Origin: Streptomyces sp. NBC_01498
Lineage (GTDB): Bacteria > Actinomycetota > Actinomycetes > Streptomycetales > Streptomycetaceae
Reading direction: 5' to 3'
Length of the DNA stretch: 64,000 nucleotides
Assembly: GCF_036327775.1 (NCBI RefSeq)
Contig: NZ_CP109598.1
Coordinates: 4,216,001 to 4,280,000, forward strand
Positions 7,723 to 15,682 of this stretch are shown here, piece after piece. Position numbers and translations under genes: made by a program. Below the pieces are notes generated by a model that saw only the letters and a list, made by a program, of their open reading frames with translations, ran no database searches and was not told where the DNA came from. Each line of letters starts with the position of its first letter. Positions within the stretch are counted from its first letter, which is position 1.

Positions 7723-9345
7723 TCACTTCGGGGCGAGTTCACCGACGAACCGCAGGACCTCGTCGAGCTGGTCCATGCTGAGCAGCCGACTGCGCGGCCG
7801 GAGCATGCCGGAGCTTCCGTACGCTCCCAACTCCGCGCAACGGCCCAGCAGCCAGGGCCAGTCGATCGCCAAATAGTCCGCCAGGGAACGCAGTCGGCGC
7901 GCCGAGGTGGCTCCCTCGATCACACTGTTCGCGCGCGCGTGGTCGATCGCCTGGGTGTACGTACGGACCTGGGACCGCTGATCCGTAATTCCGACCCGCC
8001 AAATACCGTCGGAACGAAGCCAGTTGGCCACGATCACCCGGTCGTCGGGAGCCAGTACGAATTCGTCGATCTGCGAGTACTCCTCTTCCGCGCAGACCCA
8101 TGCGGTCAGCCCGTGCATCTCCATCAGGGCGACGGTGAGAAAGAGCAGGATGCGCTCGTAGGGCTCGCTGTCCTTGACGGACTGTTCCGGAATGCAGAAG
8201 GCGTGCCCCGGCCGTACCGACGAATCGGCGTGCCGGGCCACCGTACGGGCCAGATGCTCGTGCTTGTGCCGGAAGAACAGCCAGGCCGCGCCTTCCTCAC
8301 CGGTCTGCTCGCGCGTCCAGTGGAAAGGCGGCTCGGTCACCTCGCCGAGATGGCGCTCGATGTGCAGCGCGCAGAAGTACGAGCCCAGCCAGGCGGCGCC
8401 CACCCGCGACAACTCGGGAACCGCCGAATGCGCCACCGCCGAGCGCGGCATCGCTAAATGGCTTTCCAGCTCCCGCTGTTCGCTGTCGAGGATGTGGTCG
8501 TCGGCGAGGAGGCTGTCCTCCAGATTGAGCATGGCCCACAGGACGCCGAAGGTCAGATCGTCCAGCCGGTACGGCTTCGGGATCGGCAGCGTGCCGCGCG
8601 GGTCGGCGTCCAACTGGTAGCGCGCGCGGGCGGAATCGAGCACGAACAGACCCTCGCCGCCGCTCGCGCCGAGCGAGGCCAGCAACAGGGCGCGGCGCGC
8701 GGGCTGTACGAACGCGCGCAGATGGGGGTTCTCCTCGACGGCGACGGAGACCACCTCGTCCTGCGACGTCGCCTCGTACATCTGGGCGGGCACCGCCGTA
8801 CCGTCGAAGATCCGCAGACCGTCCAGATACCAGAGCCCGCCGGTGCCGGCCGCGGCCTCGGAGGGGGAGAGCGAGGAACTCGACCACAGGGCGTCCATCG
8901 AGCGGGCGGCGGCGAGCGACGACCCGTGCGGCAGCCGGGCGGGCACCACCTCGCGGCTGGGCACGCGCTGGAGCAGCAGATCGACCTCGACGCCGAGCAT
9001 GTACGCGAGGACGGTGGCCGCATCGCCCTGGGGGGACTGGGTGCCGGCCAGCCAGCGCTTGAAGGTGATGCGGGAGACGGAGACGTTGCCGACGCGGCTG
9101 TTGCCGTACTCCTTGGCCGCGCGCCGGGCGGCGAGGCTGAACTGCACGTCGAAGACGGCGAACTTGGCCCAGTTGAGCCGCTCCAGCAGCACCCGCAGGA
9201 GGGTCGGCGGACGCTGGTCGGGATGGGCGAGTGCCCGGTCGGCTGCCCGGTCGCCCGCCCGCTCGACCACCACCCGCCCGGCGGCCTTCTGGACGGCCTT
9301 CTCGGTGGCGGTGACGACGGGGTACCCGTTCTCGTCAGGGGTCAC
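7723..9345 (-). CDS. Large putative HTH regulator of unknown function
   Basis: The 540-residue soluble protein has a helix-turn-helix-like segment near residues 75-120 (SRITFKRWLAGTQSPQGDAATVLAYMLGVEVDLLL), of the kind seen in XRE-type Streptomyces regulators. The remaining about 400 residues form a large mixed domain that I cannot assign; it includes an aromatic-rich region WLGSYFCALHIERHLGEV and a C-terminal YLAIDWPWLLGRCAELG segment. The start is a GTG at 9345 with a G-rich ribosome binding site. The gene is transcribed alone, away from the glutaredoxin-like gene. A role as a transcription factor with a ligand or partner-binding C-terminal region is inferred only. Confidence 0.75.
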   Translation of the reverse strand: MTPDENGYPVVTATEKAVQKAAGRVVVERAGDRAADRALAHPDQRPPTLLRVLLERLNWAKFAVFDVQFSLAARRAAKEYGNSRVGNVSVSRITFKRWLAGTQSPQGDAATVLAYMLGVEVDLLLQRVPSREVVPARLPHGSSLAAARSMDALWSSSSLSPSEAAAGTGGLWYLDGLRIFDGTAVPAQMYEATSQDEVVSVAVEENPHLRAFVQPARRALLLASLGASGGEGLFVLDSARARYQLDADPRGTLPIPKPYRLDDLTFGVLWAMLNLEDSLLADDHILDSEQRELESHLAMPRSAVAHSAVPELSRVGAAWLGSYFCALHIERHLGEVTEPPFHWTREQTGEEGAAWLFFRHKHEHLARTVARHADSSVRPGHAFCIPEQSVKDSEPYERILLFLTVALMEMHGLTAWVCAEEEYSQIDEFVLAPDDRVIVANWLRSDGIWRVGITDQRSQVRTYTQAIDHARANSVIEGATSARRLRSLADYLAIDWPWLLGRCAELGAYGSSGMLRPRSRLLSMDQLDEVLRFVGELAPK

Positions 9346-9675
9346 GAGCCGAGCCCCCCTCGGGAAACCGGAGCGGCGTGGTCAGATAGTCGAAGCGGAA
9401 TTGCCATCCAGCTGACTCATCCTCACGGTGTCGTACGCACGGTCTCGCATGCCGACTCGCATGCCAAATCTGTTGTCCCAGCGCACACATGATCACTCCG
9501 AGCGCGCGCCGCTGTCCAGCAGAACCCTGGCCAGAGGTTCGACGGATAGTCAACAGCCTTCACTAATACCGCAGTTGATATCCGCACGGTGCAGGGTCCG
9601 CGACGACGACCCCGTCGTCGCACGCGCGAAGCGGAACGACGACCGCCCGGCGCGCCACCCCTCGCGCGGGGGACC
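9346..9675. other. Intergenic region, no gene seen
   Basis: These 330 bases separate the start of the large regulator gene from the end of the glutaredoxin-like gene. Base composition is a little less GC-rich around 9420-9590, consistent with promoter sequence for the regulator. No hairpin, repeat or convincing short gene was found. Confidence 0.35.
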
Positions 9676-10113
9676 TCACCGCGTACGGGAGAGCTGTTCG
9701 CGTACCCACGCCGGATCGGGGTTCACATGCGCCCGACCCGCGACAACGACGGTCGGCACCGTCTCGTCACCCCCGTTGGCGGCCCGCACGGCGGCGGCCC
9801 CGGCGGGGTCGCGCCAGATGTCGACCCAGTGCAACTCCCGCGCCCGACGGCCCAACCGGAAGCGCAGCCGGAGGCAGTACGTACACCCCGGCCGCCAGAA
9901 CACCACGGGCCGCCCGTCGGCATCCCCGAGCCGCCGTGCCTCCTCAACCCCGACGGACCTCGGAAACACCAGCGGCGAGTTGACCCAGGCAAGCACCCCG
10001 AACACCACGAGAAACCCGACGCCCGCCCCGGGACTCCCGCCGTACACCAGCCCGGCCGCGGCGACGCCCCCGCAGAACACCAGCACGACGGCCAAACCCC
10101 AGACACGTGTCAT
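9676..10113 (-). CDS. Membrane-anchored glutaredoxin-like (mycoredoxin-type) protein
   Basis: This 145-residue protein has two N-terminal membrane helices (about residues 5-23 and 30-47) followed by a cytoplasmic glutaredoxin domain: FWRPGCTYC with the redox pair C77 and C80, then TVP at 118-120, which fits the cis-proline loop of thioredoxin folds. Proteins of this type in Actinobacteria reduce mycothiol-mixed disulfides or other protein disulfides; the membrane anchor suggests a membrane or envelope client. The ATG at 10113 is preferred over a much longer upstream frame because the hydrophobic N-terminus begins directly after it. It is a single gene. Confidence 0.85.
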   Translation of the reverse strand: MTRVWGLAVVLVFCGGVAAAGLVYGGSPGAGVGFLVVFGVLAWVNSPLVFPRSVGVEEARRLGDADGRPVVFWRPGCTYCLRLRFRLGRRARELHWVDIWRDPAGAAAVRAANGGDETVPTVVVAGRAHVNPDPAWVREQLSRTR

Positions 10114-10428
10114 GGGGCGGCAGGCTACTCCCGGCGGGGCCCGCCTGTGGCGGACCCCGGGGGGAGGAACGGAAACGGGATCGGGAACAGGGCGGGGGCC
10201 CGGGTTCTGCGGCCTCGACCGGGGCCAGGCTTCAGCAAGATCAATTGGGGGCGAAATGGGGGCCGCTCGGTTCTCACGTCTTCGAGTGAGGCTTCCCGTC
10301 CTCTGTATGTGCCGAATCCGTTCCGGCTGGGCCGGAGACAGCGACCTTCCCGGCTGTGCTGAGGTGGCAGCGCGATCTGAGGAGGTGTAGCGCCGAGGTC
10401 CGCGGCAGCTTGCGGTACGCATTCTGAG

Positions 10429-10438
10429 GCATATGCCG
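10429..10438. promoter_or_regulatory. Palindrome GGCATATGCC just upstream of the toxin remnant
   Basis: A perfect 10-bp palindrome ends eight bases before the toxin start codon, within a less GC-rich promoter-like stretch. Toxin-antitoxin operons are usually autoregulated at such sites by the antitoxin or the complex, so this is a candidate operator. It is supported by position and symmetry only. Confidence 0.45.
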
Positions 10439-10446
10439 TTGGTTGC

Positions 10447-10810
10447 ATGATGGAGCGGTGGCAGATCGAGATCGAGCCTGAGGTGCGGGATCGGCTGGAG
10501 CTCCTTCCGTCTCTACCGGCGGGTCGAGGACAAGACGGACCGACTGTTGGACGAGCCGACGACCCTCGGCGAGCCGTACTCACGGCATCTGGGAGGCAAG
10601 CTCCGTGAGCTCCGCTTTGACTTGGACGGTGAGGCCGTACGCATTCCGTACTGGCCGGCGACGGGACAACGGATCGTGCTGCTGACGGTCTTCCGCAGGA
10701 CGAGGATGCGTGGAGCGGCGGAAGTCGAGCGTGCGCACCAGGTCCGGAAGATTTGCGAGGCCGAGCACGGCCATGCCCAGCACACGTACGAACGGCGCAA
10801 GGAGAGCTGA
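10447..10810 (+). pseudogene. Frameshifted RelE/HigB-like (Gp49-type) toxin
   Basis: Translation from ATG 10447 gives MMERWQIEIEPEVRDRLELLPS and then loses homology. From about 10514 a frame shifted by one continues with YRRVEDKTDRLLDEPTTLG, then RHLGGKLRELRFDLDG and IVLLTVFRRTRM, the body of a phage Gp49/HigB-type mRNA interferase of about 120 residues. The break lies at 10508-10514 and the missing length is not a multiple of three. The last codon overlaps the antitoxin start (TGATG). In its present form no full-length toxin can be made without recoding. A sequencing error is possible, but the partner gene is also broken. Confidence 0.8.
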
Positions 10811-11132
10811 TGAACCACAGCACGTGGCGTACGCGCCGAACCCGGCAACTCGCGGGGGAGGCGGTGGAGTACGGCCAGGAGTACGTCGACGCCGCCTGGC
10901 CGGCGACCTCGGCCAGGCGGTCTACGACCGTCGCATCGAGCTCGGCCTGTCCCAGACGGAGCTCGCGGAGCGGGCCGGGATGACGCAGCCCCAGGTCTCC
11001 CTGATGGAGGGCGGCGACACCGTGCCGACTCTTCCGCTGCTGCGGCGCTTGGCCAAGGCCCTGGACGGCACTCTCAACCTGACGATCGACGAAGGCGACT
11101 CGCATGTCACCTTCACCCCGCACGCCGCCTGA
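10810..11132 (+). pseudogene. Frameshifted XRE-family antitoxin
   Basis: The ATG at 10810 begins MNHSTWRTRRTRQLAGEAVE and runs to EYVDA. The rest of the protein, RLAGDLGQAVYDRRIELGLS followed by the HTH QTELAERAGMTQPQVSLMEG and VPTLPLLRRLAKALDG, is in another frame. Restoring one base at about 10891-10895 (GCCGCC, expected GCCCGCC) rejoins the two parts into a normal antitoxin of about 107 residues. The HTH half is intact but has no good start of its own. Pairing with the upstream toxin remnant in toxin-first order matches HigBA-like modules. Confidence 0.8.
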
Positions 11133-11139
11133 GTCGCCG

Positions 11140-11172
11140 AAGGGCACCCACGGAGTCCGTAGGTGCCCTTTT
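11140..11172. terminator. Rho-independent terminator between antitoxin remnant and tRNA-Arg
   Basis: AAGGGCACC at 11140-11148 pairs perfectly with GGTGCCCTT at 11162-11170, with an inner ACGG/CCGT stem, and is followed by TT. It sits just after the antitoxin stop and just beyond the 3-prime end of the tRNA gene, so it can serve both strands. Confidence 0.8.
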
Positions 11173-11175
11173 CTG

Positions 11176-11248
11176 TGCCCCCGGCAGGATTCGAACCTGC
11201 GACACCCGCTTTAGGAGAGCGGTGCTCTATCCCCTGAGCTACGGAGGC
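11176..11248 (-). tRNA. tRNA-Arg (anticodon CCT)
   Basis: On the minus strand 73 bases fold into a complete cloverleaf: acceptor GCCTCCG with CGGGGGC, D arm GCTC/GAGC, anticodon arm CCGCT-CTCCTAA-AGCGG, T arm GCAGG-TTCGAAT-CCTGC and discriminator A. The anticodon CCT reads AGG arginine codons. CCA is not encoded. A degenerate copy of the whole gene lies 4 kb away at 15263-15335. Confidence 0.96.
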
Positions 11249-11702
11249 GGGGCTGGTGGATATCGCGCCGACAACCCGGAAGGCGATCGACACTCGGCCA
11301 CTTCAAAGTCCCAGGTCAGGTGGGCTTCCCCGGCGCCCCGTGGTCGCCGTGGAAGCGACGGCTGGGCGTGCGGGGTGGAGCTCCTGACCTGAGACAGGGT
11401 AGCGGATTCGAGGGCGGAGGGTGGCTGTCGGCTGGGCGCACCAGCTGGGATCTCGTCGGGAAGGGGATTCGCGAGGTGGGCATGGGTTGCGGCGGCTCGG
11501 CTGCGGGGTTGGCGACCGGACATCGGGCGCCGCATCGCCGTGGGAGGCGGGGGCCGGTGAGTCGGCCGGGAGGTGGCCGACGCCCGTCAGGCGCCCAATG
11601 GGGCGCCCCCTGGAACCACTTGGGACGACGAGGGCGTCTCCTCACATGATCGGGCGGTTTTGCTGGGACTGTTCTGGCCGTGGCGAAGGGGGCTTTCGCG
11701 TC
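11249..11702. other. Intergenic region upstream of the polymorphic toxin gene
   Basis: About 450 bases lie between the 5-prime end of tRNA-Arg and the toxin start. An open frame runs through most of it in phase with the toxin gene, but the translated sequence looks random and non-conserved, so it is taken as leader plus promoter region. No integrase or other mobility gene is present. Confidence 0.4.
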
Positions 11703-13385
11703 GTGGGTTACACCATTCCCGAAGGCGTCGACACGATGCTCGATGTGATCGGTGTGGGCTGGCCGAACGTCGATGAGGACGCCTACCGTGACATGGCGGA
11801 CGCGTTACGGGAGTTCGCGGATGACGCGGACGACGACGGGCACGCCGCGCACCGGCACATCCAGCGACTGCTTTCCAGCGGGCAGAGCGAGTCCCTGACC
11901 GCTCTGGACGCCCACTGGTCCAAGGTGCAGGGCAAGCACAAGGATCTGGCGAAGGCGGCCCGGATCATCGCGGGCGCGCTCGACCGTGTCGCTGATCTCA
12001 TCGTGGCCCGGAAGATGGCCGCGGTCGGTGAACTCGCCGATCTGTGCGCCACGGTGGGGATCACGCTCGCCTTCGCTCCGTTGACGGCCGGGCTGTCGAC
12101 GCTCCTGGCGGGTGCGAAGATCGCGGCCACCCGGATCGCGTTCAAGAGAATCCTCAAGGAGATGGCGGAGGCAGCCGTCGCGGAGATCGTCGCCACTCTC
12201 ACGGAACCGGCGGTCGCCGCGATCGAGAACGTCGTGGCGGACCTGGCGATCCAGGCGGCGCTGAACGTCGTCGGCGTACAGAACGGCATCGACACCGACC
12301 GGACGGTGCAGGCCGGCAAGGACGGACTCCAGCTCAACTCCGCCCCGGGAGCGGGCGGTCCGGGCCCCGGCGGCGGACCGGTCATTGACCACGACGCGCA
12401 CGGGGACACCGGCACACACCTGGCCGGTGTCCAGGTCTCCATGCGGGACAAGACCGGCGGCAAACTCACCAAGGCCAAGAGCCACCACGGCCGCGCCAAG
12501 GGCAAGGACTCGCTGACCGCCGTCCTCGACACGACCATCGAAGGCGTGACCGAGAAACTCGGCAAGGCACTGGGGGACCTCGGCGACCACGTCGGCAAGA
12601 CTCTGCCCAACTCCATCACCGCGAGCTCGAAGACTCACAAGGACGCCGACCAGGACGTCCGCGACGGAGTGAGGAGTGTCAAGTCCCCGCCGGGAAAGGA
12701 CAAGGGCGTCCCCGGTGGTGGGGGCGGTGGCGGTGGCGGGGGGAACGGCGGGGGCCCGTCCGGCGGAGGTCCCAACGGGAAGCCCCTGAGCCCCCAACCC
12801 GGCTGGCACGGGAAGAGCGCCGGCAAGATGAAGCACCACCGACGCGACGCACTTGACGTGAATCATCTGAGTGAGGAGCAGCAGCGGGCCGCCCTTGTCC
12901 GGGAGACGCGCGACCTAGCCGACAGTGCCCGTGACCAGGAGGCGGGGCACAATCCGCCCGGCAAGGACCGTCTGGTGAAGTCGTGCGCGGGAGGGCTGCT
13001 GCACGAGGGGACACTGACGAGCCACTCGAGCTCCACCAAACGGCACGGACAAACGCTCCTCGACACCCACCCCGCGCTCAAGAGCGTCGTGGATCAGGTG
13101 GAGAAGGACATTCGCGCGGACAACGAGAACCCGGGCGCGGGGCATGGCAAGTGCGCCGAGATCGCGCTTGTATCCGACCGGCTCCATGGTATAGAAGAAA
13201 GAGACAACGCAACGATCAGCACGCCAGAAGATATTCGCCGAGTGATGAGCGGAGCACTTGTCTACTCCCTGCAAATCGGAGAACAGGACTCGCCCACCGG
13301 GTTGAAAGAGCACGGCGATTACAAAGAGCCGTGTCGCTCGTGCTCAAGAATTCTTCCGCTGATCGGTGTCGAGGCACACAGTTAG
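11703..13385 (+). CDS. Polymorphic toxin: WXG100-like N-terminus with YwqJ-type deaminase C-terminus
   Basis: The 560-residue protein begins GYTIPEGVDTMLDVIGVGWP, a helical WXG100-like export module seen in actinobacterial type VII-associated toxins (residues 1-110), followed by hydrophobic helices to about 220, a linker with a Gly run at 338-358, and a C-terminal domain from about 420. That domain carries the deaminase signature: GGLLHEG, the zinc and proton-shuttle motif C484-A-E486, and P-C544-R-S-C547. YwqJ-like domains are predicted nucleic-acid or nucleotide deaminases used as effectors against competitors. The GTG at 11703 follows AAGGGGG and is preferred over upstream ATGs at 11421 and 11646. 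The region from about 13170 has visibly lower GC than the rest, suggesting the toxic tip was exchanged. Two SUKH-3 immunity genes follow. Confidence 0.82.
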   Translation: MGYTIPEGVDTMLDVIGVGWPNVDEDAYRDMADALREFADDADDDGHAAHRHIQRLLSSGQSESLTALDAHWSKVQGKHKDLAKAARIIAGALDRVADLIVARKMAAVGELADLCATVGITLAFAPLTAGLSTLLAGAKIAATRIAFKRILKEMAEAAVAEIVATLTEPAVAAIENVVADLAIQAALNVVGVQNGIDTDRTVQAGKDGLQLNSAPGAGGPGPGGGPVIDHDAHGDTGTHLAGVQVSMRDKTGGKLTKAKSHHGRAKGKDSLTAVLDTTIEGVTEKLGKALGDLGDHVGKTLPNSITASSKTHKDADQDVRDGVRSVKSPPGKDKGVPGGGGGGGGGGNGGGPSGGGPNGKPLSPQPGWHGKSAGKMKHHRRDALDVNHLSEEQQRAALVRETRDLADSARDQEAGHNPPGKDRLVKSCAGGLLHEGTLTSHSSSTKRHGQTLLDTHPALKSVVDQVEKDIRADNENPGAGHGKCAEIALVSDRLHGIEERDNATISTPEDIRRVMSGALVYSLQIGEQDSPTGLKEHGDYKEPCRSCSRILPLIGVEAHS

Positions 13386-13398
13386 ATTGGGGGCGACG

Positions 13399-13872
13399 AT
13401 GCCGATACTTTCCACAGCCGAAGAAGTCGACGCGTGGCTGACGGAAGCCGGCTGGTACCCGGGCCGTGACGTCGGTGAGGAGGCGTCCGACGCGATCGCG
13501 GCCGTGGTCGAGCGATACCGTTCCTACGGCGTGGACATCGAGCCTTCCGCACCTGCCCGCGCTTTCATCAGGGAGCACGCTTTCCTTCTGGCTGTCATCG
13601 ACACCGCTCCGGAGAACTTCGCGGTTTTCACGCCGCATCTCGTCTTCAAGGGAGACGCCGAGGAAATCTCCGAGCTGGCCGGAGACCTCGGTGTGAAACT
13701 CTTTCCGGTCGGATACGACACGTACGACGGCTCCACCATCCTCATGGACGACACCGGTCGGTTCTTCTTTTCGCACCACACCGGGGCGTATTATCTGGGG
13801 CGCGAAAAATACGAGGCGTTGATGAGCCTGATGAGCAGTGATATGGAAGATGCGGAGGACTACTTTGTCTGA
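13399..13872 (+). CDS. SUKH-3 family immunity protein
   Basis: This 157-residue acidic protein shows the SUKH-3 pattern: AWLTEAGWYPGRDVG at the start, AIAAVVERYRSYG, and the strand pair LGVKLFPVGYDTYDGSTILMDDTGRFFFS. SUKH proteins are cytoplasmic immunity factors that bind and block secreted nuclease or deaminase toxins. It begins 13 bases after the toxin stop, with GGGGG upstream of ATG 13399, and overlaps the next gene by eight bases. It is therefore the likely cognate immunity protein for the deaminase toxin at 11703-13385. Confidence 0.83.
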   Translation: MPILSTAEEVDAWLTEAGWYPGRDVGEEASDAIAAVVERYRSYGVDIEPSAPARAFIREHAFLLAVIDTAPENFAVFTPHLVFKGDAEEISELAGDLGVKLFPVGYDTYDGSTILMDDTGRFFFSHHTGAYYLGREKYEALMSLMSSDMEDAEDYFV

Positions 13873-14254
13873 CCTCGTTCCGGGTGTGGCCGCGTCACTG
13901 CTCGTCCACGGCCGGATCTTCAGCCACACCAGTCTCGGCGGCGACGAGCAGCCCGATCTCCACCCCGCCGTGCTGGAATTCTTCGACGAACTGCCCGTGG
14001 AGCAGCGCGAGTCCTTCATCGGATACTGCGCCGAGTCCGCTCTCGTCTCGGACCAGTTGTGGGCGCTCGACCGCCTGCGCGCCGACGGGGGGACGACGAC
14101 TCTTGACGAGGCCGCCACGCATCTCACCGCCGCGGCCCTTGTCGCACAGAAGATTCGCGGCCACGGCGATCCCGAGCACGGCACTCCCGCACAGGTGTGC
14201 CGCTCCTGCTCGGCACTGCTCGACCGGCTCGGCATCGACGTCATCGACTCATGA
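13865..14254 (+). CDS. Free-standing YwqJ-type deaminase domain
   Basis: The 129-residue protein consists of little more than a deaminase domain homologous to the end of the upstream toxin: VAASLLVHGRIFSHTSLGG aligns with the toxin segment beginning AGGLLHEG, then C55-A-E57-SALVSDQ and C112-R-S-C115. All recognisable catalytic positions are kept, so it may be active. It lacks any export or WXG100-like region. A TTG at 13865 is chosen because GGAGGA lies five bases upstream; ATG 13850 and GTG 13838 are alternatives. It overlaps the SUKH-3 genes on both sides (eight and four bases), so it is part of the operon. It could be an orphan toxin tip that recombines onto the upstream gene, or a co-opted accessory enzyme. 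Confidence 0.75.
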   Translation: MSDLVPGVAASLLVHGRIFSHTSLGGDEQPDLHPAVLEFFDELPVEQRESFIGYCAESALVSDQLWALDRLRADGGTTTLDEAATHLTAAALVAQKIRGHGDPEHGTPAQVCRSCSALLDRLGIDVIDS

Positions 14255-15198
14255 CACGGGGCGTGGACGCGCTGACGACCGCCGGCTGGTACGAGGGCCG
14301 TGATGTCAGGGACAACGCCCTGTCGGCTGTCCTCAGGACTGTCGCACTCGTCGAGCCGGTGGCCGACGGAGCGGCGTGGGTGCTGTTCCCGGCCGCCGAA
14401 CGGGCCTTGCGTGAGTTCCATGGGCTGCGCCTGCCCCCTGACGGACCAGGCCGCGATGTGGCGGCCACGGGATGCGTGATCGACCCCACGGAGGCCCGGC
14501 ACGCGCTGCGCCCGTTCCTGCTTCTCGGTGAGGCGACGGGCTCCCGGCTGTTTCCCTTCGGCCGTACGGACACGGACGCGCTGCTCGCGGTCGACGAGGA
14601 AGGCCGTCTCTTCGCGGTCGACCACGGCGGGCGCTGGCAGCTGGGTGACACCGTGCGTGAGGGCGTCGCCGCGCTGACGGAGGGACGCGCCCCGCACCGT
14701 GTCGCCGCTCGGCGGTGGGCCTGGGACATCCCGCCGATGGAGGACGGAAAGCCGCTGGTCAACGCCGTACGTACCGCGCTGGTGGCCGTGTACGTCCTGC
14801 ACCACCGGCGGGTTTTCAGCGCCCGCGAGCTGCGGCTGACCGTCACGACCCTGCGCGGCATCGGAGGGGAGGCGGTGGACCGCGCCGTACCTCTGCCGGG
14901 CGGCACGCTGGAGGAGAACGCCGCGCCGCTCGCGGCCACGATGGAGGAACTGATAGAGGCCCGGGGCGCCACCACGACGGGCGCCGAACTCAAGCTCACC
15001 GTACGCGCTCCGCGGAACGCCACCGTCCCGCTGTCGTCCGTCAGCTGCGCCGTGCGCACAGGGCATTCCGCGAGGGCCCCGGCGATGACGGAACTCTCCC
15101 TCTCCGCAGGCGCGGGCGCCTCGGTCGGCCGGGCCCGGGAGGCCGTCCGGTCCTGTTCCGAGGATCTGTCGCGATACGCCGGAAATCCGTCGCCGTGA
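14251..15198 (+). CDS. Second SUKH-3 family immunity protein, long form
   Basis: This 315-residue protein starts with a SUKH-3 domain: LTTAGWYEGRDV, VLFPAAERALREFHGLRLP and LFPFGRTDTDALLAVDEEGRLF over residues 1-150. The second half, from about residue 165 (WDIPPMEDGKPLVNAVRTAL), is a separate region I cannot assign. The start ATG overlaps the stop of the deaminase gene (ATGA). It is probably the immunity protein for the free-standing deaminase. The extra C-terminal region is unusual for the family and may reflect fusion to another immunity or adaptor domain. Confidence 0.75.
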   Translation: MTRGVDALTTAGWYEGRDVRDNALSAVLRTVALVEPVADGAAWVLFPAAERALREFHGLRLPPDGPGRDVAATGCVIDPTEARHALRPFLLLGEATGSRLFPFGRTDTDALLAVDEEGRLFAVDHGGRWQLGDTVREGVAALTEGRAPHRVAARRWAWDIPPMEDGKPLVNAVRTALVAVYVLHHRRVFSARELRLTVTTLRGIGGEAVDRAVPLPGGTLEENAAPLAATMEELIEARGATTTGAELKLTVRAPRNATVPLSSVSCAVRTGHSARAPAMTELSLSAGAGASVGRAREAVRSCSEDLSRYAGNPSP

Positions 15199-15682
15199 CG
15201 GTTTCCCGGTAGTCGGATTCCCGGTTGTCGGGTCTCCTGGCGGGTACAGGGGCGGCGTCCGGTGTACCCGGCGGTATGCGAACCTGCGACACCCTCTTTA
15301 GGAGAGCGGTGCTCCATCCTCTGGGCTGGAGGGCGGAGGCGCGGCTTCCGGGGCGCCGACAGGGGTCGGGTGGGGCGGCGGCATTTCAACTCGCTTGTCA
15401 GGATCGAGCCCTGTGTAAGGATGAGCCCGTCGCGCGGCAATGGGCCGCGCGCCCGTATGTTTCCCTCTCCTGGATGGCCTTGGATGCAGAGCTCTCAGCG
15501 TCGTATCGTCCGAACCGCGCCTCTTTCCGGCTCGGACGAGTCCGTTTCGCGGCCGCAGCACAGTGGTCTCTTCCTGGAGGCCCAGTACACCGTCGACCTG
15601 CCCCCGCTGGACGACGAGGCGGAATTCGAGACCGGACCCGACGCGCACCCGCAACCGCACGCCCACCGCGCAGGGCGCTCGC
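15199..15682. other. Intergenic region between the toxin locus and ppk2
   Basis: This stretch contains the tRNA-Arg pseudogene and little else. A possible short reading frame from ATG 15484 to 15696 (70 residues, acidic middle LPPLDDEAEFETGPD, His-rich end) overlaps the ppk2 start; I cannot tell whether it is translated. No terminator was found after the last SUKH-3 gene. Confidence 0.4.
15263..15335 (-). pseudogene. Degenerate copy of tRNA-Arg(CCT)
   Basis: Seventy-three bases align end to end with the tRNA-Arg gene at 11176-11248, in the same orientation. The core from the T stem through the anticodon arm and D arm is nearly identical, but the anticodon stem has a mismatch, the T loop reads TTCGCAT and the acceptor stem no longer pairs. 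It cannot be a working tRNA. Together with the intact gene it brackets the toxin locus. It may be a relic of tRNA-targeted integration or an old tandem tRNA duplication. Confidence 0.8.

Noticed and set aside
7086..7781. Long plus-strand frames and minus-strand frames with regular Arg/Ala/Trp repeats
   Set aside because: They are translations of the 35-bp minisatellite in all frames, caused by a stop-free unit, with no plausible start, ribosome binding site or non-repeat domain.
11421..11702. N-terminal extension of the polymorphic toxin from ATG 11421 or 11646
   Set aside because: The extra residues look random, while GTG 11703 has a G-rich Shine-Dalgarno sequence and matches the family N-terminus GYTIPEGVD.
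11249..15262. Integrative element with its own integrase
   Set aside because: No integrase, excisionase or replication gene is present, and the duplicated segment spans the whole tRNA rather than a short 3-prime attachment core.
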